Shown here piece by piece: positions 54,726 through 62,908 of a stretch of DNA of 64,000 nt. The stretch lies in contig CAVRGG010000006.1 in assembly GCA_963720695.1 (NCBI GenBank), positions 1 through 64,000 of the forward strand. Reading direction: 5' to 3'. Each line of letters opens with the position of its first letter. Position 1 is the stretch's first letter. Source of the DNA: UBA668 sp963720695 (GTDB lineage: Bacteria; Actinomycetota; Acidimicrobiia; Acidimicrobiales; Ilumatobacteraceae). The translations under genes were made by a program, and so were the position numbers. Below the pieces are notes generated by a model. It saw only the letters and a program-made list of their open reading frames with translations, searched no databases and was not told where the DNA came from.

Positions 54726-55498
54726 CAGCCCCTCATCGAGGTCAGCTCATCGGCGATGAGGGTCCGTACGCGGTCGCGCAACGCCGGCACGTCGTCCTTG
54801 GTCATGCCGGTGGTGTCGATCGGCTCCAGCACGCGCACCTCCGCGTTGGTCACGTTCATCCGCCACGAGTCGGCCTGGAGCGCCTCGCGGGTGCCGTTGA
54901 CGACGAGCGGCAGGAGCGGGCACTGGTGCTCGATGGCCAGGCGGAACGCCCCGTCCTTGAATTCGCCGAGCGAACCGTCGCGGGTGCGGGTTCCCTCGGG
55001 GAAGAGCATCACGCTGACCTTCTTGTCGAGTCGGTCGTGACACCCCTTCATCGCCGACACGATGCTCTGCTTGTTGCCGCGCACGATGCGCACGTCGCCG
55101 GCCATCCGCATCAGCCACCCGACCAGCGGGATCTTGAACATCTGTTCCTTGGAGAGCCACTTCATCTCCCACGGCAGGTGCGAGATGAGCAGCATGTCGA
55201 CGAAGCTCTCGTGGTTGGAGACCACCACGTACGGCCGCCGCGGATCGGTGATCTCGACCCCGGACGTGCGGAACTTCCACAGCGGGTTGAGCCACTGGTG
55301 GACCACGCACAGACGACGGAACACGAAGCCTGGCCAGTAGCGGCCCTTGTCGAAGGGGGCCGTGGCCGCCCACACGACGAAGACGGTGGGCACCCAGATG
55401 ATGACGATGATGCCCAGGACGAACCACGACCATGCGGACAGGAGCGTGCGGGCGACCGGGTTGCCGAGCAGTCGGCGACGGATCGTGGAACCAGCCAT
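54725..55498 (-). CDS. 1-acylglycerol-3-phosphate acyltransferase (PlsC family)
   Basis: 257 residues. N-terminal membrane segment (SWFVLGIIVIIWVPTVFVVW), catalytic NHESFVD (NHx4D) near 93, glycerophosphate-binding LFPEGTRTRDG near 165 and PLLPLVVNGT. Transfers an acyl chain to lysophosphatidic acid at the inner membrane. Upstream member of a two-gene operon with the MarR gene. Confidence 0.92.
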   Translation of the reverse strand: MAGSTIRRRLLGNPVARTLLSAWSWFVLGIIVIIWVPTVFVVWAATAPFDKGRYWPGFVFRRLCVVHQWLNPLWKFRTSGVEITDPRRPYVVVSNHESFVDMLLISHLPWEMKWLSKEQMFKIPLVGWLMRMAGDVRIVRGNKQSIVSAMKGCHDRLDKKVSVMLFPEGTRTRDGSLGEFKDGAFRLAIEHQCPLLPLVVNGTREALQADSWRMNVTNAEVRVLEPIDTTGMTKDDVPALRDRVRTLIADELTSMRG

Positions 55499-55548
55499 TG
55501 CTCCATGCTGACACGCGGACGGTGGTGCGCCGCACCTAGGGTTCCGCC

Positions 55549-56652
55549 GTGCGACTCGGACCCATCTGGTGCGTCCTCGGGCTGCTCTCGACGGCAGCGT
55601 GTGCCGGCAACGGTGGCACCTCTGGGCGGCCCGCGTCGTCGCCCGCGTTCGACGACGTGGTGGCGTTGGCCACCGCCGGGTCGTGGCGGTCCGTCGGCGA
55701 GGACGTGATCGAGGTCTGGGTCTGCCACGTGCCGCCGGACAGCACCGCGGAGGTCTACGGAGGACTGCCGCTACGCCGACCGCTCACGCCGCAGCACCTG
55801 ACCGACACGATCGCCGCCGGGGTGGCCGGCTACTTCGAAGCGATCTCGCACGGCACGTATCACCCGGTCCTCGTGGCGGGGGGCGAGGTGACGATGTCGC
55901 GCGACGATCGGCCTCAGGACTGCGTGGACCGGGCGATCGCCGGCGCCGGCGCGGCGACGCGTGCGGTGCTCGCCGTCGCCGACGCCGAGCATGCGCCGGG
56001 TCAACCGGGAGGGTTCGGGACCGGCGGTGATCCGTGCGGCGCCCCGTGTTCGGTGGCCGACTCGCGGCGCGCCGCGTACGTGGGCGCCGCCGACTTCGCC
56101 CCGGAATGGGGCGACGATCCACCGCTCGATCTCGTCGAGCACGAGATCGGTCACACGCTCGGTTGGGTCCACAGCGGGGTCGATGCCGCAGGCGACTACC
56201 TGAGTGCGCTCGACGTGATGAGCAACAGCGCGGCACCCCGCGACATCGACCCCTCGCGTCGCGACGGTCCCGACACCTTGGCCGTGGAGCGCGTCGTCGC
56301 CGGATGGCTGCCCGCCGTCGCGGTGGTCGTCGCCGGAACGTCGGGAACCGACGTCACCCTCGCGCCGTCGACCGGAAACGTCGGCACGCGTCTGCTGGTG
56401 CTCCCCGTCGACGAGTCGACGTTCCTCGCCGTGGAGTCACTGCCACTCGGTGGCTACGACGCTCACCTCGCCAACGGGGGGATCGCCGTCCACCGGGTGC
56501 GCCTCGACGGTGGTGCGCTACGCCCCCTCGAACCACTGGTCGGCGTGGCGCCGTTCTCCTCCCTGCTCGCGCCCGGTGCCACGTTCACCTCGGACGGGTG
56601 GACGCTGTCGGTCGGCGACGGCGGGCAGGTGAGCGCCCGCCCATCGCCGTAG
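55549..56652 (+). CDS. Exported zinc metallopeptidase-like lipoprotein
   Basis: 367 residues from a GTG start. Signal peptide with lipobox TAAC near residue 18. Zincin motif HEIGHTLGWVHSG (HExxHxxGxxH) near 200 and a following DVMSNSA that fits a Met-turn, so a metzincin. The region before it contains paired cysteines (DPCGAPCSV). The C-terminal 110 residues are beta-rich. Likely a surface protease; substrate unknown. Divergent from plsC. Confidence 0.85.
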   Translation: MRLGPIWCVLGLLSTAACAGNGGTSGRPASSPAFDDVVALATAGSWRSVGEDVIEVWVCHVPPDSTAEVYGGLPLRRPLTPQHLTDTIAAGVAGYFEAISHGTYHPVLVAGGEVTMSRDDRPQDCVDRAIAGAGAATRAVLAVADAEHAPGQPGGFGTGGDPCGAPCSVADSRRAAYVGAADFAPEWGDDPPLDLVEHEIGHTLGWVHSGVDAAGDYLSALDVMSNSAAPRDIDPSRRDGPDTLAVERVVAGWLPAVAVVVAGTSGTDVTLAPSTGNVGTRLLVLPVDESTFLAVESLPLGGYDAHLANGGIAVHRVRLDGGALRPLEPLVGVAPFSSLLAPGATFTSDGWTLSVGDGGQVSARPSP

Positions 56653-56678
56653 CGGGTCGCGGCGCGTAATCTGACGGC

Positions 56679-57851
56679 GTGCCGTCGTCACGAGTGCCGT
56701 ATCTCACCGCCAAGCTGCAGGGCTTCGGCACCACGATCTTCGCCGAGATGTCCGCGCTGGCCACCACCACCGGCAGTGTCAACCTCGGTCAGGGCTTCCC
56801 CGACGACGACGGTCCGCGGGAAGTGCTCGATGCCGCGATCGACGCGATCAACGGCGGCCTCAACCAGTACCCGCCGGGGCCGGGCATGCCGGTGCTGCGC
56901 CAGGCGATCGCTGCTCATCAGTCGCGCTTCTACGGACTGTCCTACGACCCCGACACCGAGGTCCTGGTCACCGCGGGCGCGACCGAGGCGTTGGCGGGGG
57001 CGCTGCTCGCACTGGTCGACAGCGGCGACGAGGTCGTCGTGCTCGAGCCGATGTTCGACAGCTACGCGCCCTGCATCTCCATGGCGGGTGGTGTCGCCAA
57101 GCCGGTCACGCTGCGCCCGCCCGAGTACGGCTTCGATCCGGACGACCTGCGCGCGGCGATCACGGCGAAGACGAAGCTGATCCTGTTCAACTCGCCGCAC
57201 AACCCCACCGGGCGCGTGTTCACGCGCGACGAGGTGCAGGTGATCGCCGACCTCGCGATCGAGCACGATCTGCTGGTGCTCACCGATGAGGTCTACGAGC
57301 ACCTGCTGTTCGACGGCGCCGAGCACGTGTCGATGGCGTCGCTGCCCGGCATGCGCGAGCGGACGCTGGTGGTGTCCAGCGGCGGCAAGACCTTCAGCAC
57401 CACCGGTTGGAAGATCGGCTGGCTGTGCGGCCCGGCCGCGCTCATCACCGCGGTCCGCACCGCGAAGCAGTTCCTCACCTACGTCAACGGTGGGCCGTTC
57501 CAACCCGCCATCGCGGTGGGACTCGGCCTCCCCGATTCGTTCTACGCCGACCTCGCCGCCGACCTGCAGGCCAAACGAGATCGACTGATGCCGGGTCTGC
57601 TGGAGGCAGGATTCACCGTCTTCCCGACGAGCGCGACCTACTTCGTCACCGTCGACATCCGACCGCTGCAGCCCGACGGCGACGGGATGGCGTTCTGCCG
57701 CGCGCTGCCACATCGTTGCGGCGTGGTCGCCATCCCCACCGAGGTCCTCTACGCGAACAAGCACGAGGGTCGCCACATCGTGCGCTTCGCGTTCTGCAAG
57801 CGGCTCGACGTGCTCGACGAGGCGGTCAGCCGGCTGAAGACGCTGGGATAG
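56679..57851 (+). CDS. Class I aminotransferase (DapC/kynurenine-aminotransferase-like)
   Basis: 390 residues from a GTG start. NLGQGFPDDDGP near the start, YPPGPGMPVLRQAIA, FNSPHNPTGRVF with PLP-binding Asn, DEVYEHLLFDG, and Lys in SSGGKTFSTTGWKIGW. The pattern matches the Rv0858c-type N-succinyldiaminopimelate aminotransferase and related aromatic/Met transaminases. Converges with the GNAT gene, overlapping its stop by 26 bp. Confidence 0.88.
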   Translation: MPSSRVPYLTAKLQGFGTTIFAEMSALATTTGSVNLGQGFPDDDGPREVLDAAIDAINGGLNQYPPGPGMPVLRQAIAAHQSRFYGLSYDPDTEVLVTAGATEALAGALLALVDSGDEVVVLEPMFDSYAPCISMAGGVAKPVTLRPPEYGFDPDDLRAAITAKTKLILFNSPHNPTGRVFTRDEVQVIADLAIEHDLLVLTDEVYEHLLFDGAEHVSMASLPGMRERTLVVSSGGKTFSTTGWKIGWLCGPAALITAVRTAKQFLTYVNGGPFQPAIAVGLGLPDSFYADLAADLQAKRDRLMPGLLEAGFTVFPTSATYFVTVDIRPLQPDGDGMAFCRALPHRCGVVAIPTEVLYANKHEGRHIVRFAFCKRLDVLDEAVSRLKTLG

Positions 57852-58398
57852 GCGCAGCTGGCTCCGCCTCGACCGGCGAGGTGAGGTCGATCACCATCTC
57901 GCGCACGCCCGAGTCGGTCGTGACCGAGACGCGATAGCCCGACTGCCGCAGGACCTTCGTCATCGAATGGTTCTCGAACAGCACCGACGCGGTGAACGTG
58001 CGGATGCCGTACTCGGGTGCGAGTTCGATGAGCATCGCCAGCAGGAGCGTGCCGATCCCTCGGCCCTGCTCGCCGTCGGCGGTGAGGAACGCGACCTCGG
58101 CGTCGGGAGAGCCCTCCTTCGGTCGCATCCAGCGTCCCACCGCGATGATCGCGTCGTGTTCCACGGCGATCAGCGCACAGCGGTTGACGACGTCGACGTC
58201 GGTCAGCCAGGCGACGTCCTTGTCGCTGAGGTTCGGTTTGGCGGCGAAGTAGCGCAGCCGGGTGGATTCGAGCGACAGGCCGGCGTGGAAGGTCCGCAGG
58301 CGATCGCCGTCGGCGGGCGTGAGCAGGCGGACCTGCACGCTCGTGCCGTCGCGCAGCACCCGATGGATGCCCTCCGCACGCAAGACGTCGGCCGACAC
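57826..58398 (-). CDS. GNAT acetyltransferase
   Basis: 190 residues from GTG 58398, one base after the nitrilase stop. VQVRLLTPADGDRLRTFHAGLS, a middle region with RYFAAKPNLSDKDVAWLTDVD, then acetyl-CoA loop GEQGRGIGTLLLAMLIE (Q/RxxGxG/A). Resembles the acetyltransferase domain fused in Pat-type protein acetyltransferases, here without the cNMP domain. Likely acts on a small molecule or protein. Same operon as the nitrilase. Confidence 0.82.
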   Translation of the reverse strand: MSADVLRAEGIHRVLRDGTSVQVRLLTPADGDRLRTFHAGLSLESTRLRYFAAKPNLSDKDVAWLTDVDVVNRCALIAVEHDAIIAVGRWMRPKEGSPDAEVAFLTADGEQGRGIGTLLLAMLIELAPEYGIRTFTASVLFENHSMTKVLRQSGYRVSVTTDSGVREMVIDLTSPVEAEPAAPIPASSAG

Positions 58399-58399
58399 G

Positions 58400-59170
58400 T
58401 CAGCGTCGGTCGGGAAGGAAGCGGAACCGGTCGCGCACGGCGGCCACCCGTTCGGGCTCGATGTCGGCGAACAGTGTCGTCTCCCCCTGCGAACCGGTCG
58501 CCAGCAGCTCGCCGAGCGGGTCGACGATGCGGCTGTCGCCCACGTACTTGAGCCCGCCGCCCTCGCCGACCCGATTGCATCCGACGACGTAGGCCTGGTT
58601 CTCGATCGCTCGCGCCTGGAGGAGCGACATCCAGTGCAACCGACGCGGCTCGGGCCAGTTCGCCGGAACGAGGTAGACGTCGGTGGTCGGGGCAAGGCCC
58701 CAGAACTCGTCGGCGAAACGGAGGTCGTAGCACACGAACGGACTGACCCGCACCCCCTCGATCTCGACCTGCACCAAGGCGCTGCCGGCACGGAAGTGCG
58801 CATCCTCGCCGCCGAAGGTGAACGGGTGGATCTTGCGGTATCGGTGCACCGTGCCGTCGGGTCCGGCGAGCACGAAGCTGTTGGCCGGCCGGGTGTCGGC
58901 AGGGTCGCTGTCGGCCGGTACCTCGGGGCAACTCCCGCACACCCATACGCCGAACTCGGCCGCCTGCTCCATCAGGAATTGCGACGACGGCCCACCCTCG
59001 GCCTCGCCCAATTCAGGGTTGTCGACGGCGAAACCCGTCGAGAACGTCTCGGTCAGCAGGACCAGGCGTGCGCCGCCCGCAGCGGCCGCTCCGATCATGG
59101 GAGCCAATCGGCGGAAGTTGGCTGCCCGGTCGTTCCAGACGATGTCGTGTTGCACGGCGGCGATGCGCAT
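58400..59170 (-). CDS. Nitrilase-superfamily amidohydrolase
   Basis: 256 residues. Catalytic Glu in LLTETFSTGF, Lys in YRKIHPFTFGGED, Cys in PFVCYDLRFADEFW. These three residues define the superfamily; the FVCYDLRF style fits omega-amidase/YafV or carbamoylase members rather than true nitrilases. Likely substrates are 2-oxo acid monoamides or short amides. Divergent from the TetR gene; its start codon is part of an inverted repeat. Confidence 0.88.
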   Translation of the reverse strand: MRIAAVQHDIVWNDRAANFRRLAPMIGAAAAGGARLVLLTETFSTGFAVDNPELGEAEGGPSSQFLMEQAAEFGVWVCGSCPEVPADSDPADTRPANSFVLAGPDGTVHRYRKIHPFTFGGEDAHFRAGSALVQVEIEGVRVSPFVCYDLRFADEFWGLAPTTDVYLVPANWPEPRRLHWMSLLQARAIENQAYVVGCNRVGEGGGLKYVGDSRIVDPLGELLATGSQGETTLFADIEPERVAAVRDRFRFLPDRR

Positions 59171-59207
59171 ACGCCAATCGTAGAACCATCGGCGAAATCA
59201 GCGTATG
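59168..59207. promoter_or_regulatory. Inverted repeat between nitrilase and TetR genes
   Basis: CATACGC at 59168-59174 and GCGTATG at 59201-59207 are perfect reverse complements 26 bp apart. The left arm includes the nitrilase start codon, and the right arm ends 10 bp before the TetR ATG. It could be a looped or two-site operator for the TetR protein. Confidence 0.45.
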
Positions 59208-59217
59208 GTGACGGCCG

Positions 59218-59931
59218 ATGCAGGAACTTCGGACCGAACCTCGGCAACGACGAAGCCAACAATCGATCGACGCGATCCTCGACGCGGCCGAACAGCTGAT
59301 CCACGAGCAGGGTCAGGTCGGGTTCACGGCGAACGAACTCGCGCACGCCGCCGGCATGTCGATCGGCCGGGTCTACTACTGGTTTCCCGACATCCCCTCC
59401 GTCGTGTCCGCGTTGGTCGAGCGCAGCGCGTTCCGGATGACGAAGGTCTTCGCCGATGAGGTGGAGAGCCAGTACGGGACCACCACACCGCTCCTCCTGC
59501 AGCGTGCCATCGGCGCGCTCTGCAAGTACGTCGACGAGAATCCGGCCGTGGTCGCGCTCTGCCTCACCGGCGGCGACGACGGCCCCGGCCGATCCATCGC
59601 CGACACCCTGATCGCGTTCACCACCGAGCTCGTCCGCGATCGCGTCCCCGGGATCCCCGACGACGAGGTCGAGGTGGTGTCGCGTACCGCCGTCGGGCTC
59701 ACGCTCGGGCTGCTCAACGGCTACTCGACCGCAGGCCTCGCTCGTCCGCTCATCGAACAGGAGCTGGTGTACGTGCTGTCGGCGTACCTGTACGCGCGCT
59801 ACCCACCGCCCAACGACTTCACCTGGTCGATCCCCGAACGCGCCGTGCGTCCGGCTCGCCCGTCGCGGCGCGACTTCACCGAGTCGGCGCTCGTCTGGCC
59901 GGCCTTGGCACCCGACCAGCCCACCGACTGA
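59218..59931 (+). CDS. TetR-family regulator
   Basis: 237 residues. N-terminal HTH: RRSQQSIDAILDAAEQLI ... FTANELAHAAGMSIGRVYYWFPDI, the TetR signature. The C-terminal ligand domain is helical with an extended Pro/Arg-rich tail from about 200. Divergent from the nitrilase-GNAT operon, its most likely target. Confidence 0.9.
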   Translation: MQELRTEPRQRRSQQSIDAILDAAEQLIHEQGQVGFTANELAHAAGMSIGRVYYWFPDIPSVVSALVERSAFRMTKVFADEVESQYGTTTPLLLQRAIGALCKYVDENPAVVALCLTGGDDGPGRSIADTLIAFTTELVRDRVPGIPDDEVEVVSRTAVGLTLGLLNGYSTAGLARPLIEQELVYVLSAYLYARYPPPNDFTWSIPERAVRPARPSRRDFTESALVWPALAPDQPTD

Positions 59932-59944
59932 CGACGTGCCGGCC

Positions 59945-60451
59945 TCACGCCTGCGGCGCGCGCTCGGTCGGCAGAGGTAGCTCCAGCAGGCTCACGGTCT
60001 TGTTGCCGCCGTCGGTCTCCTGCTGGCCGACCTCACGGAAGCCGATCGAGTGGTGGAAGCGCAGCGATGCGTCGTTGCGCGGCCGCAGGTTCACCTCGCA
60101 GGTGATGACGGGCCGCGCCCCGGTGAACGCGCGGACCAGTTCGGCGTAGAACGCACGCCCGATGCCGTAGCGCCGGAAGTCGGGCACCACGGCGATGCGG
60201 TCGAGGTAGGCGAAGTCGGTGTACTGGCGGCTGAACCAGCCGTAGTTCAGGCTGCCGTAGGGCTGGCCGGGACCGATGGCCCAGCAGAACCCGGCGAATG
60301 CCCCGTCGACCTCGGCCACCAGGGCACATTCGGCGAGCGCGGCGAGCCGGGCGACTTCGGGTGCGTCGAGCTCGTTGAGCTCGGGGACGTTGGCGTTGTT
60401 GAGCTCGAGCGCAGGTGGCACGTCGTGCGGGGCGAACGGACGGATCAGCAC
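59945..60451 (-). CDS. GNAT acetyltransferase
   Basis: 168 residues; GTG 60451 (VLIRPFAPHD) is chosen as the natural first strand. YLDRIAVVPDFRRYGIGRAFYAELVR holds the acetyl-CoA loop, and VNLRPRNDASLRFHHSIGFREVG the C-terminal motif. Comparable to the PA4866/YncA-like or general GNAT group. Convergent with the TetR gene, 14 bp between stops. Confidence 0.82.
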   Translation of the reverse strand: MLIRPFAPHDVPPALELNNANVPELNELDAPEVARLAALAECALVAEVDGAFAGFCWAIGPGQPYGSLNYGWFSRQYTDFAYLDRIAVVPDFRRYGIGRAFYAELVRAFTGARPVITCEVNLRPRNDASLRFHHSIGFREVGQQETDGGNKTVSLLELPLPTERAPQA

Positions 60452-60535
60452 GATGGTCCACGCTAGCCATCGAGTTTCTCGTTTGTTCCGCAACCGGACC
60501 TGGCACCGTTCGCGATGCGGTCGTAGCCTGACTGC

Positions 60536-61183
60536 ATGCTTTTCCGTCACAAGTCAGAGATGGTCAGCCCCGACGCCGCGCTCCCTGGGCGTACCGACCA
60601 GACCATGCCGGTGCCCGATCGCCACTTCGTCCTCGATGCCCCGCTCACCGGCCCCTGGCCGGAGGGGACCCAGACCGCGGTGTTCGGCATGGGCTGCTTC
60701 TGGGGTGCCGAGCGCAAGTTCTGGCAGACCCCGGGTGTGTACTCCACCGCAGTCGGCTACGCCGGCGGCTTCACCCCCAACGCCACCTACGAGGAGGCGT
60801 GCAGCGGGCGCACCGGCCACGCCGAGGTCGTGCTCGTCGCGTTCGATCCTGCCAAGGTCAGCTACGAGCAGCTGCTCAAGGTGTTCTGGGAGAACCACGA
60901 CCCCACACAGGGCATGCGCCAGGGCAACGACACGGGCACGCAGTACCGCAGCGCCATCTACACCACCGATCCCTCGCAGGTCGCAGCCGTCGAGTCGAGC
61001 CGGGCGATGTACGAGGAGCGGCTCAGCGCCGCCGGTTATGGCCCCATCACCACCGAGGTCAAGCCGCTCGACGAGTTCTATTACGCCGAGCCGTACCACC
61101 AGCAGTACCTCGCCAAGAACCCCAACGGGTACTGCGGCATCGGTGGCACCGGGGTCAGCTGCCCCATCGGCCTCACCGCCTGA
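60536..61183 (+). CDS. msrA: Peptide-methionine (S)-S-oxide reductase
   Basis: 215 residues. Catalytic GMGCFWGAERKFW near 53, GYAGGFTPNATYEEACSGRTGHAE in parts, HDPTQGMRQGNDTGTQYRSAI in parts, and a C-terminal region with CGIGGTGVSCP supplying resolving cysteines. It repairs oxidised methionine. Followed 90 bp later by a strong inverted repeat. Confidence 0.96.
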   Translation: MLFRHKSEMVSPDAALPGRTDQTMPVPDRHFVLDAPLTGPWPEGTQTAVFGMGCFWGAERKFWQTPGVYSTAVGYAGGFTPNATYEEACSGRTGHAEVVLVAFDPAKVSYEQLLKVFWENHDPTQGMRQGNDTGTQYRSAIYTTDPSQVAAVESSRAMYEERLSAAGYGPITTEVKPLDEFYYAEPYHQQYLAKNPNGYCGIGGTGVSCPIGLTA

Positions 61184-61272
61184 TCACCTCACCGGGCCCG
61201 TCGCCGGGCACCGTTGACCCCGTCGACCCGCCGATCCCGCCGACCCGCCGCTCGTCCTGCGGCTTCTGGGGC

Positions 61273-61301
61273 GGATCGTTCCCGGAAACCGGGAACGATC
61301 C
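61273..61301. terminator. Perfect 13-bp inverted repeat after msrA
   Basis: GGATCGTTCCCGG-AAA-CCGGGAACGATCC. It lies between the convergent msrA and deoxyribosyltransferase genes and can serve both as a terminator. A further copy of GGGAACGATCC follows at about 61319-61329, and all three copies are trailed by an AGAA-type sequence, so this is also a small repeat family. Confidence 0.75.
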
Positions 61302-61349
61302 TTCCTAGAAAACCCCGCGGGAACGATCCTGACCAGAAACCGAGGGGCC

Positions 61350-61778
61350 TCAGCTCGGTCGGGTGGCGTGCCACTCGGCCAGGGCGAGGCGCAACTCGTC
61401 GAGCGAACGCACCAGGCGGTGCAGCGAACACTCCATCATCAGGTTGACCACCTCGTGCTCGAACCGCATCCGCCAGTCGGTGTGCAACCCGATGAGGTGT
61501 TTGCCCTTGGCGTAGGCGTAGCCGAGCTCCCACGCGGTGCCGTCGTCGGTGATGATGCCGTTCAGACTGGCGACGACGACGTCGCACTCGTCGATGCCGC
61601 GCTTGTCGTTCTCGAAGATGGCCCGAACGTTCGACTCGTCCTTGGGAGGGTTGTCGCGGTGCGGCAGGAACGTGACGAAGCCGGCCTCCGCGACCAGTGC
61701 GTCGACGCGTTCGATCCACCACCGCTCGCCCTCGTCGAACAGCGGGCCGGCGATGTATGCCTTCGGTGTCGTGCTCAT
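61350..61778 (-). CDS. Nucleoside 2-deoxyribosyltransferase-like protein
   Basis: 142 residues; ATG 61778 overlaps the upstream stop (ATGA). AYIAGPLFDEGERWW at the N-terminus, DECDVVVASLNGIITDDGTAWELGYAYAKGK with catalytic Asp/Glu, and a hydrophobic closing helix. The family swaps bases on deoxyribonucleosides or hydrolyses dNMPs. Last gene in a three-gene operon with CaiB-type transferase and aminotransferase. Confidence 0.88.
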   Translation of the reverse strand: MSTTPKAYIAGPLFDEGERWWIERVDALVAEAGFVTFLPHRDNPPKDESNVRAIFENDKRGIDECDVVVASLNGIITDDGTAWELGYAYAKGKHLIGLHTDWRMRFEHEVVNLMMECSLHRLVRSLDELRLALAEWHATRPS

Positions 61779-62908
61779 CGTCCCCATCCGTGCTCGCGGA
61801 TCTCGTCGCCGTCGGCGTCGATGGGACGCCCGTGCCACTTCAGGCGGCCCGGCGTGGCGCTCAGCTTGGCGATCAGTCCCTGCATCGGTGTGCCGTCGAG
61901 GGTCACGATGGCCTCCCTCGCGGCGTAGTGCGGGTCGGCGGCGATGTCGGCCATGTCGAGCACCGGCCCGATGGCCGCCTCGGCCTCGGTGAACTCACGC
62001 ACGACCTCGTCGCGGGTTCGTCGACGACACCACGCGGCCATGATCTCCTCCAACTCCTCGCGGTGTGCCATCCGGTCGGTGAAGGTCGTGAACCGCGGAT
62101 CGCCCTCGACCCCGAGCAGTCGCAGGAGCCGGGCGGCGACCGAGTCGCTCGATGCGGACAGCCCCACCCACGTGTCGTCGGCGCAGCGATACGTGCCACG
62201 CGGGACCGTGTACGGCAGCCCCGCCCCGAGGCGCTCCTGCTGCACACCGGTCAGACCGTAGAGCGACACGAGCGGGCTCATCAGCTGGAACATGCTCTCC
62301 AGAAGGCTCACATCGACCACCTGGCCGACGCCGCTGTGCACGGCCACCATCGTCGCGAAGGCGGCGACCACGCCGGTCAGCTCGTCCGTCAGGGCGATCG
62401 ATGGCAGCAGGGGTTGCCCGCCGTGCTCACCGCTGATCGCCGCCAGACCCGACATCGACTCGGCGATGGTCGCGAAGCCGGGGCGGCTCGCGTAGGGGCC
62501 GGTCTGCCCGAAGCCCGTGACGCGGGTGATCACCAGCCGCGGGTTGAGCGCGAGCAGCACATCCGGCCCGATCCCGAGGCGCTCCAACGTGCCCGGACGG
62601 AAGTTCTCGACGACGACGTCGGCGTCGACGACCAACCGTCGGAACACGTCGAGGTCGGCGTCGGACTTCAGGTCGAGCGCGACGGTGCGCTTGTTCCGAT
62701 TGACCATCTTCCACCACAGACCCTCACCGTCGCGGGGGTCGCGCCACGCGAGGTTGCGCAAGCTGTCGCCGCCGTCGGGTCGCTCCACCTTGATCACGTC
62801 CGCGCCGAAGTCGGCGAGGTAGCGGGCGCAGTTGGGACCGGCGAGGACAGTGGCGAGATCGATCACACGGAGATCGGCCAGCGGTGGCGTGGGCGCGGGG
62901 TCGGTCAT
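61775..62908 (-). CDS. CaiB/BaiF-family (type III) CoA transferase
   Basis: 377 residues. LRVIDLATVLAGPNCARYLADFGADVIKVE at the N-terminus in parts, NRNKRTVALDLKS, VVENFRPGTLERLG, GFGQTGPYASRPGF, and the catalytic Asp in VVDVSLLESM near 170. Moves CoA between carboxylic acids (formyl-CoA, carnitine, racemase-like). ATGA overlaps at both ends bind it into one operon with its neighbours. Substrate unknown. Confidence 0.9.
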   Translation of the reverse strand: MTDPAPTPPLADLRVIDLATVLAGPNCARYLADFGADVIKVERPDGGDSLRNLAWRDPRDGEGLWWKMVNRNKRTVALDLKSDADLDVFRRLVVDADVVVENFRPGTLERLGIGPDVLLALNPRLVITRVTGFGQTGPYASRPGFATIAESMSGLAAISGEHGGQPLLPSIALTDELTGVVAAFATMVAVHSGVGQVVDVSLLESMFQLMSPLVSLYGLTGVQQERLGAGLPYTVPRGTYRCADDTWVGLSASSDSVAARLLRLLGVEGDPRFTTFTDRMAHREELEEIMAAWCRRRTRDEVVREFTEAEAAIGPVLDMADIAADPHYAAREAIVTLDGTPMQGLIAKLSATPGRLKWHGRPIDADGDEIREHGWGR

